Assembly: GCF_901933205.1 (NCBI RefSeq)
Contig: NC_044574.1
Span: 41,511,609 to 41,575,608 of the forward strand
Length of the DNA: 64,000 nt
Reading direction: 5' to 3'
Source: Camarhynchus parvulus
Taxonomy: Eukaryota > Chordata > Aves > Passeriformes > Thraupidae
A program made the position numbers and the translations under genes. Below are positions 25,901-38,913 of this stretch, piece by piece. The notes beneath the pieces are model-generated. The model saw only the letters and a list, made by a program, of their open reading frames with translations. It had not been told where the DNA came from and ran no database searches. Each line of letters starts with the position of its first letter. Positions within the stretch are counted from its first letter, which is position 1.

Positions 25901-28094
25901 ACAGAAATTTCTTTTGGGTTCACCATTTACCTGTTTGACGTCCATAATTCCTTTTTGTTTTTTTTTTGTGTCAAGAAACAGCTTGCTCAAGTTAGCATGG
26001 AAATGTACAGAACTATGCTCAACAAAAGTTTATTTTTAGTTCTGAAAAACCACTTCAGATGTTCAGTCCCAGAACTAGTTCACAGCACAGATATTTTTAC
26101 TTTCACCTCTGCATTGCCATACCTTCCCAGAGATTAGTTCTGATAGTGTGGTATTAAAGGCAAGCTTTTACAATAGGGAAAAAACCCAAACCAGAAATGT
26201 AAGAGAAAACCAAACAATTCCTATGAGGCACTTAATTTCACACTTTGGACTAGAAATACTTCATAGTAAATATGCAGAAAATAACGTTCTGCTAACTGCA
26301 CAATTGCTTTTAATATAGGGTTTAATAGACAAGGTTATAGTAGGAAAATTTCTGCTTATAGAATTTGTGACATTCAAGACAACCTAAACAATGCTTGCTT
26401 GTCTTTACTGAAACTTCATTGGTGTTGCATTATCTTATACATATTAACTGCTAGTCATTATTGTGGTCTGTGGAGCTGCCATTTAACCTGAGACTGACCT
26501 TGCTTCTTGCTAATTGCATTGCCGTTAATGAGACCTACTCACAGAGGTGATGTGCACACGTGGCTGGGTTCTGGACAATTCCAAATTTCTGGCTTCCTTT
26601 CACTACAGGGACACATACACAGCACAATGCATGAAGGGCTCCAAAAGGAAGAGATGAGCTGGTGGGGTCTCAAGGGCAGTTCAAAAATGGTTGTTAACAA
26701 CAAGAACCTGACCTTGATCTTGGAAATGTCACTGGCATAAGTCTAAAAAAGCAACAAAGAAAAACACGGGCAGAGAGATGATTTATGGCACAGCTAGGAA
26801 TAGGTGGGGCAATGATAGGGATACATCCTCTCTCCCAAATCCTGGCTGTACCTGACCTGTCAGTACCAGCTGTAGCTACTGTGAAGATAGCATTAATGCC
26901 TTGCTGTTAAATTAAGCAGATCTTCTGATGGGATCCAATGAATTCATTTTCTATAACTAAAATGATAAAAATGCTTTTGCTGATAGTATCTGACGTAAAT
27001 AAGAGCACAGAAAGGCACTTTCTGCAGGAGAACCCTCACGAACATTTGCCTTTATTCTGCTGGGCTCCCTGTGGTTTTAGTGGCACTAACAAAATAGGAC
27101 CTTAATTTTAGAGGTTGGTCAGCTGTAGCAAATAAACGTCAAAGGCAATGAAATGAGCTTACACAAAACACACAAGGCCTTTAGAAAAAGCTAGAGAAAC
27201 ATAAAGAGATCAGAAACTTATCTCCTCAAATGTGTATCCAGAATCATCCAGTTCTTACTGATGTTTTCATACTAGAATGGTAGCAATAGTTCAGATTTTC
27301 TTCACAGCAAGAAGCATTCAGTTATTTGAGGCAGTTAAGAAAAATCACAGATCACACCAGCACTCCAAGCACGACTGGTGAACAAGATAGCAGATTGCTT
27401 CTCCGCTTGCTTCTTGCAGCATTGGACATAAAAGTCTGTTGAAAAAATGTTATGCTTCAGAATGGAATTTTCTCCATTCATCATCTGATTATTTTATAAT
27501 TTTATTAATTATAGCTCATCTCAATTCAGTGCCTCATTAGATGAACAGACAATTTGGTGTTATTGACAAATGATTGTGTGATACATACGAATAATCAATT
27601 ACAGTAATACTCCATGAAATGACAGTGAAGTGAAATGGATTGAAAATACCACCCTGGGCTCCTGCAAACTTTTCCTTTTGAATGTCAGCCATGAAAGACA
27701 ACCCAGCAGTAAGCAATCCATGGGGCAGACAGACATGTGGCACACACTTTAAACTTCCTGTGTATGAACCAGTTCCCAGGTGATTCTATCTACACTGCTT
27801 TTGGATTACATCCTTTAAATGGCAAATAGCACTGCCTGACAGGAACTTCCCACCTCAAGGACTCAGCTAACAAACCTCCAGAAACAGATCCATATTTTGC
27901 TGTATCCCTTTTATTAATTCATTTACTAGTAATTCACTTAATATACCTATCAATTACTCTTGATCATTACTAGCACTGGTGAGTTAATAAAATACTGGAT
28001 GCTAACTAATCACATTTTTTTCTTTAAAGGAAAGAACTTACTGTTCATTCTATGTGAAAACACTTGCTTCGAATCTGTAATTGAAGGAGCTACT

Positions 28095-29411
28095 CCAGTA
28101 TGCAACTTCAGTGTCCAGTAAAATCCTGGAAAAGTTTATTTTGGGAAGTATTGAAAAACATCTGTAGGACAAGGCAGTCATTGGGCACAGCCAGAATGGC
28201 TTCATGATGGGGAAGTCTTGCTTGTGATGAAGGTGATGATCACCTAGGTGATGAAGGGAAGCCAGTTGATGTAACCTTTTGGACTTAACAAAAGTTTTGA
28301 TATTGTCTCTCACAGGATCCTTCTGGACAAAACATCCAAAATTCAACTGCATAAAGACATCATGTGATGGGTGAGCAACTAGCTCAGGGGTCAGGTACAA
28401 AGAGTTAGAGTGAATGGGGAGACATCAGGCTGGCAACTTGTCACTAGTGGGGTTCTGCAGGACTCCACCCTAAGCTCAGTGCTCTTGAACCTGGTAATTA
28501 ACAACTTGGACACAGGACTCAAAGAAATACTAAGTAAGTTTGTTGAGAACACTAAACTGGGAGGAGCTGGTAATTCCTTTGAGGACAGAGAGGCCCTGCA
28601 GAGAGACATTGAAAAATTAGAGAGATGGGCAGTCACCAACTGTATGAAGGTTAAGGGCAAATGCTGGATTCTGCACCTGGGATGCGGCAACCCTGGTAGT
28701 GTGTGTAGACAGTGAAAGGTAGATTGAAATGCTGGAAAGTGCTGTAGAAAGGGATGTGGGGATCCTGGTCAATGAAGCTGAACACAAGCCATTGTGCCCT
28801 GGCAGCCAGGAGGGCCAACCCAGTCCTAGGGGGTATCAGGCACAGCACCAACAGCCAGGCAAGGGAGGGGATTGTCCTGCTCTGCTCTGGGACAGCCTCA
28901 CCTCGAGTGCTGGGGGCAGTTTGGAGCACCACAGTATAAAAACACCCATTATCAGAGAGTGTCCAAAGGAGGGCCATGAGGATGGTGAAGGGCCTTGAGG
29001 AAAAGCCATGTGAGTAGTGGCTGAGGTCACTTGATCTGTTCTGCCTGGGAAAGAGGAAACTGAGAGGGAAGCTCATTGCAGTTACAACTTCCTTGTGAAG
29101 GGAAGAGGAAGGGCAGGCACTGATCTCCTCTTTCTGGTGACCAGTGACAGGACCCAATGGAAGGGTCTGAAGCTGAGTCAGGGGAGGTTAAGTTTGGATA
29201 CCAAGAAAAGTTTCTTCATGGACAGGGTGTCTGGCACTGGAACAGTTCTCCAGGGAAGGGGTCACAGCACCAGCCTCACAGACTTCAGGAAGGGTTTGGA
29301 CAATGCTCTCAGGGCGCATGGTGGTACTCTTGGGGTATCCCATGCAGAGCCCAGAGTTGGACTTGATGATCTTTGTGGGTCCCTTCCAATGTGGAATATT
29401 CTATGATTCTG
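28095..29411 (+). mobile_element. CR1 LINE remnant, 3' part with broken reverse-transcriptase frame
   Basis: About 1.3 kb aligning in order with the 3' part of an avian CR1 non-LTR retrotransposon. The frame at 28410-28715 carries the end of the CR1 reverse transcriptase: SGWQLVTSGV (intact elements have VPQGS after the Gly), then INNLDTGLKE, LSKFVENTKLGGAG where active elements have FADDTKLGG, and LQRDIEKLERWA. The catalytic Asp pair is therefore lost (FVENT). Upstream bases 28095-28400 match the preceding segment with frame breaks. The 3' end shows the typical GTTGGACTTGATGATC and GGTCCCTTCCAA words, ending TTCTATGATTCTG. It is an old, dead copy, oriented opposite to both genes. Confidence 0.92.
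28410..28715 (+). pseudogene. CR1 reverse transcriptase fragment (dead)
   Basis: This is the longest open stretch of the CR1 remnant, 101 codons of the thumb-side end of the reverse-transcriptase domain. The active-site motif reads FVENTKLGG where functional CR1 has FADDTKLGG, so both catalytic aspartates are gone. The frame ends in the segment after LHLGCGNPG. It has no known host function. Confidence 0.85.
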
Positions 29412-32400
29412 TCATGATTTATATCCCATGGCCCACATAGCTCACTCTGTGCCATGGCAGGGGATGATTTATTTTACAGGGAACTGGAAAAATGCATGGT
29501 TTGATATGGATGCACTTTGCAAATGCTTGCCAAACAAAATAATATTAATAATGGAAAGGGAAAATACTGGTAGTTTATTAAATCCTGACACACCATTTTC
29601 AAGAAGGCTTAGTCCTAGGAATGTCATTATATTAAATATAGACATTAATGCTTGTGCATATTAAATTATAAATGGATGAATATATCATTTCAAAAGCTAC
29701 AACTTCTTCCTTTGTTTCTCTGCAAAGTCTTCTGGGGAATTGGATCTAAGTAAGGAACTATGAGGTTATTTTAAGAATCATTTTTAGATATCAGAAAGAA
29801 GTAATTTTAAAGGAAAGAATGCATGCATGCATGCATGCAGTGGATTGTCCTCAGACAATAAATCAGAAAGAACTACAGTGGAAAGCTAACGTAGATGAGG
29901 GGGAAGATCAGGCACTTGAAATCAGTCAGGCGACTTCCAGAAATGTTAAGAATGGGAGAAGAGAAATAGATATATCACTATTTTATGCCACTGAATCTAT
30001 GATTAATAGTGATCGAAATATTTTTTATTACTACTTGTCTGCATTACAGTTATGCCTTAAGGCATTGTACAACATATAGCAAGATAATACTTTTTGCCCC
30101 AGCCACATTCCTATCTAAACAAAAGGCCCTTGGCACAACAGAAAGCCACCTTATTGCCCTCTGTCACTTGGTGCAGCAGAATAGAAGAAAATAGAGGAAA
30201 TAATCTGCCAAATTTGCAGTGGAGACCTGGGGAAGGGGTACTTGCCTCTGCCTACTGGGTACTGTGTTTAGCTACAGAGCACCACGTGCCATGTGCAGAC
30301 TTGGGCTGTGCATAGAGCTGTGCCCCAGCCAGGGCCCGTGTGCACTCAGCCAACAGCAGTCCTGCTACTGCTTGGTCAGAGAAGAAATAACTCCATTGAT
30401 TGAACTCTTGAAGCAGGAGCTGGCAGAAAGACTGTATTAAAGGAGAGCACGATGGCTGTGGGCAGGTATGAGGTCAATACGTACAAGGGTACCTGGTCTA
30501 TTTCATAAGGGTTTGGTTTTTATTTTCATCTGAGAAATGAAAACTGTTGAAAGATTAAATGCTGTCCTATCTTTTCAACTGGAATCTCCTTTCAGACAAA
30601 ATAATTTATTCCAATTGTCAAAGCTCATCAGACTCTCAGTGTGAGTCTTGCATAAATGGGTTTATTCCTGGGTTTATTCCTGGCTGTTTCATTTGCACAC
30701 TCCATGAAAATTTTTCCACCTATTTAATTTCATCAAAACTTTCTTAACAGACACTAGCAAAATTGCTGCAAGAGCACTGTAATATAAAATACACTATCTC
30801 TTCCTTATGTTCCTGTGGAAAAAAATTAGGGTAAACCACCATATATTTTAATAATTAGTATGCTTAGAAAAATATCCATTTTAAAATGCTGTTCCTGAAA
30901 TAGGAAGAATATGGAGGCATAGGACAAATAAGGCAATAAAGCCATGCTTATAATGAAGTACTGCCAGCTTGGATATGCACTTGCTGTTTAAAATCTCCCA
31001 TGGTAAAATTTGTAACATTCGCTATTCTACCCGTAGTGGTGTAAAATACTCCCATGAATTTGCAGAGCCTAGGAATATTATTATGGCACCAGCATTGTTA
31101 TTTTTCTCAAGGAAGTGCTTCTCTGTTGCAAGAGAACTCATAAAGTGTTGAATGTGATGAACAAGTTATTGCAATGGCACAAGGCTTTGGGAAAAAGCTG
31201 TGTTTTCCTCTGGCGGATTTGCTTTGAATGCAGCTTTAAATACAGGGCAGGTCCTGTGCAGGGATGGGTCTTGTCCTTGTCCAGCCTTGTGTGGGGCAGC
31301 CAAAATGACTTCAGCTGTAGCATATGCTCCAAAATCTCCTTGGCTTAAAGAGCACAGCAAGATAAGAGCTGTTAAGTCCAGAGAAAATGAGCAAGGCCAC
31401 TGTGATCCTCTCCTGCCATCATGCACATTTGGTTTTATTAATATAAGAATAATGTATTTAAGAAGCTTTCACCTTGGGGAAACAACTAGAAAATATGAAG
31501 AATTACTAAATAAAGTTCAAAGTTTAATTCCACAAAGTAGATGATATCTCATGGTGGATGCTGTATATCATTTGTATTTGCTTGAAAAAAGATTGCTTCT
31601 GTAATAGTCTGGTCCTGAAGCACGTCCAGAAGGGGAATGGAAGCAGGGCTGTCTCAGAAGCTGACACAATCAGACAAATATTTTAAAAAGCCTACAAAGG
31701 TTTTTATGCCCTCCAGTAGGCTAAACAGGATTTGTCAGAAGCAGGAGCAGGTATCAAGACAGGCTTTGTCAACAGCAGAAGCTGATGCTGGAGTGGTACT
31801 GGTCAGAACCATTACTCTTTACAGTCAGCTCCTGTCAGTATAATGCCTTTGAAATAGCCAGTCTCCAAATTAATATTTTCCAGTGAACTGGCCCTTGAGA
31901 GTCAAAGAAACAAACAAATTAATCTGGAAGAATGAGCCTGCCTGAGACACCGACAAATCTGTTATGACAATGTAAGGCTTATTAAACACTAAGAAACACT
32001 ACACTAGTATTTCCCTAGCCTCTGGGTCAAATGCAAGTTTTAAGGTTAATAGAGGAAATCAACATGTTAAAAAATGTCACATGGACAGCTTTTTTTTTTT
32101 TGGTATTCTGCTTTTCACAGGAAATTAATAAACTTAACTCAAAAATATAATGCATTTAGTGGAGTTTTATCCAAATACCAGAATATTTTGAGATATAGGG
32201 ACATAACTGAAATGGCATAACAAACACAATGTTAAAACTGAAGAAATAAGTAGGTCCTAGATCTTCTCATATATTACCATTTAAGTGTTCTTGAACATCA
32301 GCACTGGCTTGCCTTCATGAATTCTGATAGAGTCACACACTATCTTTGCTCTGACTGCACAGAGATGAAAGGTAGGATATCTAAAGCCTATTGCCAAGGA

Positions 32401-35400
32401 AATAACTCAGGCTAGATAAAAGGAGTGCTTTGCAGAACAGAAAAGCTAAACAGTACTATTGATTATCATGATGTATGCTACAGGAAAAGAAGGTGGAAGC
32501 ACAGGGGCTGCCTACACACAGACTTTCCTCTCAGAAGCAGCTGCAGTTTCAGCAGAGGGTTTTTTTTCAGTTCATGCTGCTAGAGAAGGTTTCCTCTGAG
32601 CTGAAAGGATTTTGCAGGGGGCAACGGTACAACAGCTTGACCTGCTATACTCAGGAGGGTTCCTTGGCCCAAAAACCTCTTGAATTTGCTTCTTCAAGTA
32701 AAAAAATAACTCCCACTGTGAATATTCATAGAAAGAAACAGAGTGACACAGATATATATGAAAAACCCTACACTTCCCACTGCCACAGCCTGAAGAACTC
32801 ATCAGGTGGAAAAGAGTTTACAATACCTTATCCTTTATACACCACAATCCTCATATTTCTTCCTGTCAAAGCACCTTATGTGGCCTAAGTAATCGCCTGA
32901 TGGGACAAAAATCCATGTTGCCTTATTGGCTGGTCTCTGTCACAGTAAACCATATTTTCATGCAATAAGATGAAAGGCCATTAATTTTCTTGTACTAAAA
33001 GACGTGCCTAATGTACTTGCTGCCTCTGTGTGACAGCTAATGGAGCCAGGCAGCTTTGGATTATCTCAATACTCAAAAGATGAGTTGACTAACAAACTTG
33101 AAGGCCCTTCAAACACCCCCCTGATTCCCTGTAGGAGGGAATCAGGATGCTGGTCTCCAGAACCTGACAGGCAATGACATGTTGAGAAATCCCATGCTGA
33201 AAAGCAATCAGTGCCCCTCAAAATTAGCACTGACCTGCATGGAAAACCAGGAAGCCAAAAAGACTTTTACAGCCTCATTCTTGTTAGTCACACTAGTTTT
33301 TTAGTCTCATTATTCATTCAAAAGATTGTGATCTAATATCCAGTGTTAGAGGTAGGGGCTTCAGGCAGAATGGCTCATAAGAGGGATAGTCTTATGGCCT
33401 AGACCCAGGAGGAAACCTTGTTCATGCTCAGGTGGGCAAATCCAACTCATTCATTTACATACATTGGTTCAGGAAAAAACCAAACTGGCATTTTTTTTGT
33501 CACTGCCACCAAATGCTCCTGTCAGTGCTCAAAATTAAAAATGTCATAAATGCTGTAGGCAACCAAGAGCTATGGAGAGGATATTTTACAGTGCCATCTT
33601 TCCCAGGAGCCATAGGAAGGATCTCTCTGTGCTAGCACTCCATGCGTCACCCAGCACACACCTACAGTTCACAGGCATGGGCTGACAAACACCCACACGA
33701 GCTAACTTTAAACCAACTGCTTGAGCACAACAGCCAAGGCACCACAAAGCTTCGTGGGGGTGAACTCCAAGGATATTTTTCCTGCCCTAGCCAGCAGGTA
33801 GGCTTCCCAGCCACAGCTCACTGTCACCATGGTGATGTTTCCAGCCCACCCCACAACAGCCAGTTTAAGGCTAATTTGGATAAACCTGCACTAGCTGCAG
33901 ACATTCTAGTGCAGACATTCTAGCACAGACATACTTGTAGCAATGAAGGGCTTTCAGAAGGATTTCAAAATAGCCAGGTAATCTTTATTTTAAATGTATG
34001 CTGACACTATTCCCACTGATGGAAGGAGGACAGGCGCAGGGGGAGTACAGGGGTGGGCAACTTTCTTGAGTAAGACAAAATGCAAGGGAGTGCTGCAAGC
34101 AGCCCAGATTGCCTGTGACTGATTTGATACAATGGCACAGACAAAAACACAATGATGAGGAATTTATGTCCTCAAATTTTTCTTTATATTCTACTGTTTT
34201 CTTAGGGGTAGAGCTTCATAGGAAAATAATTTATTTTCTTATCTTTTGGGTGCCACAGATGAGCTTAATTTTCCTAGTTTTTTATTAATTCCTTATAGTA
34301 ATATAAAAAGAAGATAACTTATTTATATACAAAGTAAATTTCTAGACACAAATTAAGCAGTTGACACAAACAAAACCATTATTCAATTTATCTGTATCTG
34401 AATTTCTTTCCACATTACCTTCTCTAATCCCGGAATTAGTACATGAAAGCATCAAGTAACAGTGTCCTCTCATTCCCTTATCTGCTACACACCTCATTTG
34501 TACTCACTGCAGCACTATGGTATCTCAATAGCCTGAAAAATCACCTGACACTGCATATATTCAGGTTGCACTCCCTTGGAAATAAATAAGTCAATGCTAC
34601 TTATTCTATAAACACCCCCATTGCAATCTCCCAGTAACCATAAGGATAACCTGCTTTAATTGAAGCAGAGACCATGGTCTGTATTATAACTTATTATAAG
34701 GTCTGTTAAGAGATTCCCTTAACAGCTATAACAGACTGCTTAAGTAAGGTATTGTCTCTCTTCAGAGTAAAATATTTTTAAATAAAGATTACTTGCAAGT
34801 GCATTTCCTTTGCAAGATTATACAGTCAGATCAATCACTGTAGTCATGCCCATTGACACTACCCCAGAAGGCAGTGTTGCTGCTTTCTCTTTAATGGGTA
34901 ATAGGGCAGCAAAGATGTCTTCCTTTACCCTATTAACAAGCCAAAATAATTCTGAAGACTTTTAGAATGAAAGCTGCTTGGCAGAGTATCCAAGTGGTCA
35001 ATTTTCTCTACACTGCACTTACAAAAATAAACTCCTTTCCTCAAAAGACCAACTGCTCACATGCACCATCTCAGCTAGAATTAAGGGAAGAAAAGAGGAG
35101 GGGCCATTATACACTGAAGAGCTGTTCCTAAAACCAAGTGTCAAATATGAGCTGTGTGCTACAGGGAACTAACACATAGCAGCTGACACACTTCTCAAAT
35201 TGCATCCTTACTCATTGCCTACCTTAAATTTGTAGATGCAGTTAAGAAATGAATTAAATAATCTCCATGGAAATTCCTGATGCAGTGTTTGAAAGTGTTC
35301 TAAAATCCTGAAAAAAGTAGAAAGATATCTAAAGGGTGATGATAGTACAAAAGAACAGAATTAGCTACTTGAATACTACCCCTCAATGCTTAAGAACCAA

Positions 35401-37900
35401 GAAAATACCAAGGTTTATCTTAAGGGTAGAACAAAAATTTGTAACTCTCCTACCAGTTAACTGCAGAACTTGAAGTAAATGTCAGCTGAAACACATATGG
35501 GCTCTCCCACAAAACCAGATTTTGCTGTCATGTGGTTTGTTTAGACATCAGGACTAGTAATTGAGCTCCTAAGCTGCACGTCATGAACCTCACCTTTGCT
35601 ACTACTTGAATGTCTTCATTTCTATACTTTGAAATTTGAACTGCATGGAAAATTTCTACAGCTGCACATTGATTTTGTGCCCATTTATTTTTTATTTAAT
35701 ATTTTTTTTTTATTTCATATTATAATTAGCAATTAGGATCCTATTTTGCCTATACAGTTTTATATTTGCACCTTAATTTGGAAATCGGTCAACAGGCTTA
35801 ATTTTACAACTAGAGGGTGCTGGTGGACCACAATGTGAGATGGTGTGCAAAACTCTTGACGACCTTTAGCAGAAAGAAGAAAAATAAAAGAAATCAATTA
35901 TTACTGCTCAGTAGGACAAGCTAATATATTCCAGGGTAATACAAATACTGCAATATTATCTAGTATAAGTAAAAAGAAAATTAATACTTTATAGCTGATG
36001 CTTGGTTTCATTTTAAATTTAGTTTCAAATTTGCTGTTAAACTTCACTTCTGGCCTTAGTTTTTGTGCTGTAATGAACAAACACTCTTTATCTGAACAAT
36101 ATGCATTCCTTTTGCTTCCCTTTGTGTGAGTTGGAAAGCAATTACAGTGTATTATTGATTAAGTGTTTTATGATAAAACACAAAAGCCATCAAGTAAGCA
36201 GGAAAGCAAGAAGGAACAAAGATTAATTTAACAATAAAATCTATAATTGAGATTTTACAGATAGAATGTGGACATTAATTACAGATAAATAATTTAATAA
36301 GAGTTCTAACAAGAAAGTTATCTTCCAAAATTCATATAATTTCCAACACAAGGTAATTATTTTTTTGCCTTCCAGTACTGTAAGAAAAAATACAAGTATG
36401 AGAATAAATAATGTCTATAAATATACCATTCTGTATATATAAAAGTTCCCCCTCCCATCCTTCTTCTCTTTCATTTATCCTTATTGCTTCTTAGAGTCTC
36501 TGACAATTCTGCAATTACCTTCAACTAACCGAAATATTAAAACTTTGAACTAGACCTTAGAGATATCACTTCCCTCAGCCCCCATTCCACACAGCTCAAT
36601 AACATCTGGGATTTGCCTTCCATTTCTTTGGATCAGAACGAAACCCAAAACGTGAGACCCCCATGAGACAGTGGCCAGGCAGCTGGTGGAGTGTGTGTGA
36701 CCATACTATGAAGAGCAGATCTCTTCAACCCAAACATGAGTTGCTGCAGCCAGCCCGCTGATCACAAAGCAGCAGTGGCTTCAAAAAGCTCTGGGTGTGC
36801 AGGTTCACCAGATATCCAGTGGAGCCAGTGTGACATGCCATTCCTCTTCTTACATTCCCACTTTGGACCTTTTAGTTGTGCAGGATCATTGTATGTGGAC
36901 AACATTCACCTTGTGGGCAACACCCAAGTAATCCAATGGTTCCCTTGTGTCCTACCTTAGCTCAGCACATCCTGGACATGCCAGAAATGTAGCACAGTAA
37001 GTGGGATCGCTTGTTTCCACACTATGGAAGCTTCATATATTTAAATCAGTCCCTTCCTAGCCTGTGAGTGGCCAACAGTCCAGATTTCCTTTTATGAATT
37101 ACAAAGTTAGTGAGAGGTGCCTTATTTTCATACTGTAACTAGCTGTGGTGCCCTATCTCCCCAGCAAACACGTGCATGGCACGCTCTCATGGGCTGAGGC
37201 CAAGTCCCTGCTCTCAGCAGATACACTCTACTCACATGCCTACCTGCATGCAGCTTTCTTTTGGCCACATTTCTTCTCATGACTTGCCCTCACGAGGGGA
37301 TGTACCCTGGCATCCACAGGAGACCCAAGGCCCTGCCCTCTGCACACCAAGGAGCTCACATTAAGGTAGTCTCCATGCCATAGAATTTCCTCTGGGAAAT
37401 GGAAAGCTGTCTCCTATCAGAATTATTTCATGCATAGGACCTTATTCTCCAAAATGTAGCAGCCAGATCAATGATTTGGTGAGGGCAGCCATTAATTAAC
37501 ACACAGGCACACCAGGGCTTATGAGATCTCAGCCCCTTAGACCTTAGGACACGTTTTCACTCCTACTGGTGGCTACGTGCTAGCTAGTACGCAAACAAGA
37601 AAAGGTATCATCATTGGTGAAAATGGGATTTTGTCTTGATAATTGGTTTGTTTAAAATGAAAACTTTCAAGGGGATAAACAGAACAAATCAAGTAAGACG
37701 TGTCCAATGCAACAACAAAAAAAATTGTGACTTACATACTGCAGGCTTGCCAGATGCTACAGACGCTGAGCCAGAGGACAAACTAATGTAAAAATGTATA
37801 ACAAACCTGATACTGAGCTGCATCTTGTGATGCCTCTCCAAATCTCTTGATACCTTTAGTCTACAAAGTGGCTTGTTTGTTTTTTATACATTGTATCTAG
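29412..37900. other. GRIA2-GLRB intergenic region, distal part
   Basis: AT-rich DNA downstream of GLRB. It contains a short GCAT repeat (29819-29839) and scattered short frames of 60-137 codons with no recognisable domain, no consistent codon pattern and no homology that I know of. The longest, 32475-32888 on the plus strand, lacks any motif. No RNA genes were recognised. Confidence 0.55.
29819..29839. repeat. (ATGC)n tetranucleotide repeat
   Basis: About five units of ATGC. Each unit pair is self-complementary, so the tract is palindromic. Confidence 0.85.
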
Positions 37901-37941
37901 TTTGTGCCTAAAGAAACAGCAGTTAAAATTTGTCCCGATGT

Positions 37942-38616
37942 TTTATTGCCAGCATATTCTAACACACTTAACTGTGCCTGCTTCATGGACACAGTTGTTG
38001 GGGTTTTTTTCCTAAATGAGCTGATTTTACAAAATTAGTAGTTCTCTGATCTTTATTTCTCCACAAAGACAAGATCTGCTTACTTGATGCTGCCTTCACT
38101 TACAAAGCCTAAATAATAATAATAATTACACCTTAGCTTTTTCTTCAACAGTGCCAGCTGAAATTATACATGAACAAGATGTTTGGTGGGTGTTTCTCTT
38201 TCCTCTGGAAACCAGCAGAAAAGCTGTTAAATACTACATATACTAGAATACTGATTTTAATAATACTCAACGTGCACATCAGTTTCATTGTCAGAAACAC
38301 TTTAAATTTCTGTATGTTACTAATAACAGAAGAGCGTTATTCAGCTTTATAATGTAGTAGGCATCGTCCTTCATATATATTCCTAAAGCAGGATGTATGC
38401 TGTACATTTATATACAAAGTTGGTCAGAGCACAGACATTGCAGTGTCATGCTTTCATTCAAATTTCAGATGCCATATGTTCAGTACAATCGCACGGCATC
38501 AAGATGCAACATATTGCTTTGCAAATGCAAATAATTTCACACAGTGGCCTTCATGACTGGGAAGGGATAATGAAATGGGCTATATTTTACACATATGAAA
38601 AAAAATAAAAGATTTA
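37942..38616 (-). other. GLRB: GLRB 3' UTR (proximal part; end uncertain)
   Basis: Sequence following the GLRB stop codon on the minus strand. Candidate polyadenylation signals reading along the gene are ATTAAA at 38261-38256, AATAAA at 38057-38052 and AATAAA at 37947-37942, the last about 670 nt after the stop. Nothing in the sequence singles out the used one, and mammalian GLRB has a longer 3' UTR, so transcription may continue below 37942. The region is AT-rich and shows no repeats. Confidence 0.4.
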
Positions 38617-38913
38617 TCATAAATATATGGACCAGTATATGACGTTGAAGAACAAGAAGCAAAAAGGAAACAGTGCTCTTGCATAAAGATCGATTCTCTT
38701 TGCTGCTGATGGAATGACAGGCTTGGGAGGAGGAGGCTTCTTGTTGTTCTTGGCTTGAGATTTCCCGAGCCCATTGTTGACTTCAATGGGCTTCCCATAA
38801 CAGTCATAATTTGATAATTCAAAATCCCTTGGCAAGCTTCCAACGATGCTGAAATCATTGGATCTCAGATCAGATTTCGAAGTGCAAACTTTTTTGCATC
38901 GGGTCTCACCAAC
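38617..38913 (-). CDS. GLRB: GLRB last coding exon: gephyrin-binding loop, TM4, stop
   Basis: 297 bp (98 residues plus TGA at 38619-38617). The acceptor reads TTTCATAG and the exon starts GTT GGT GAG. It encodes the second half of the large intracellular loop: [10 protein letters not shown], the gephyrin-binding segment [14 protein letters not shown], the [14 protein letters not shown] stretch, and the proline-rich [11 protein letters not shown] known to bind syndapin SH3 domains. Then follows TM4, starting [10 protein letters not shown] and ending the protein at WSIYL. The gephyrin motif keeps its key Phe, Ile and Val-Gly-Ser residues, so synaptic anchoring should be conserved. It is nearly identical to mammalian GLRB, with Ser for Thr in VIPSAAKR. 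Confidence 0.97.
   Translation of the reverse strand, partial: VGETRCKKVCTSKSDLRSNDFSIVGSLPRDFELSNYDCYGKPIEVNNGLGKSQAKNNKKPPPPKPVIPSAAKRIDLYARALFPFCFLFFNVIYWSIYL

Larger units (their letters stand above)
19625..28094. other. GRIA2-GLRB intergenic region, proximal part
   Basis: AT-rich DNA upstream of GRIA2. The first 325 bases hold a 25-base T run (19788-19812) and a CA microsatellite (19913-19948). Beyond that I see only short frames without domains and no RNA gene. A pyrimidine-rich block at about 23200-23700 gives several overlapping hydrophobic short frames that are a by-product of T/C-rich composition. Distal enhancers for either gene could lie here but cannot be recognised from sequence alone. 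Confidence 0.6.

Noticed and set aside
28651..29157. 168-codon minus-strand frame
   Set aside because: It is antisense to the CR1 remnant, and no domain is seen.
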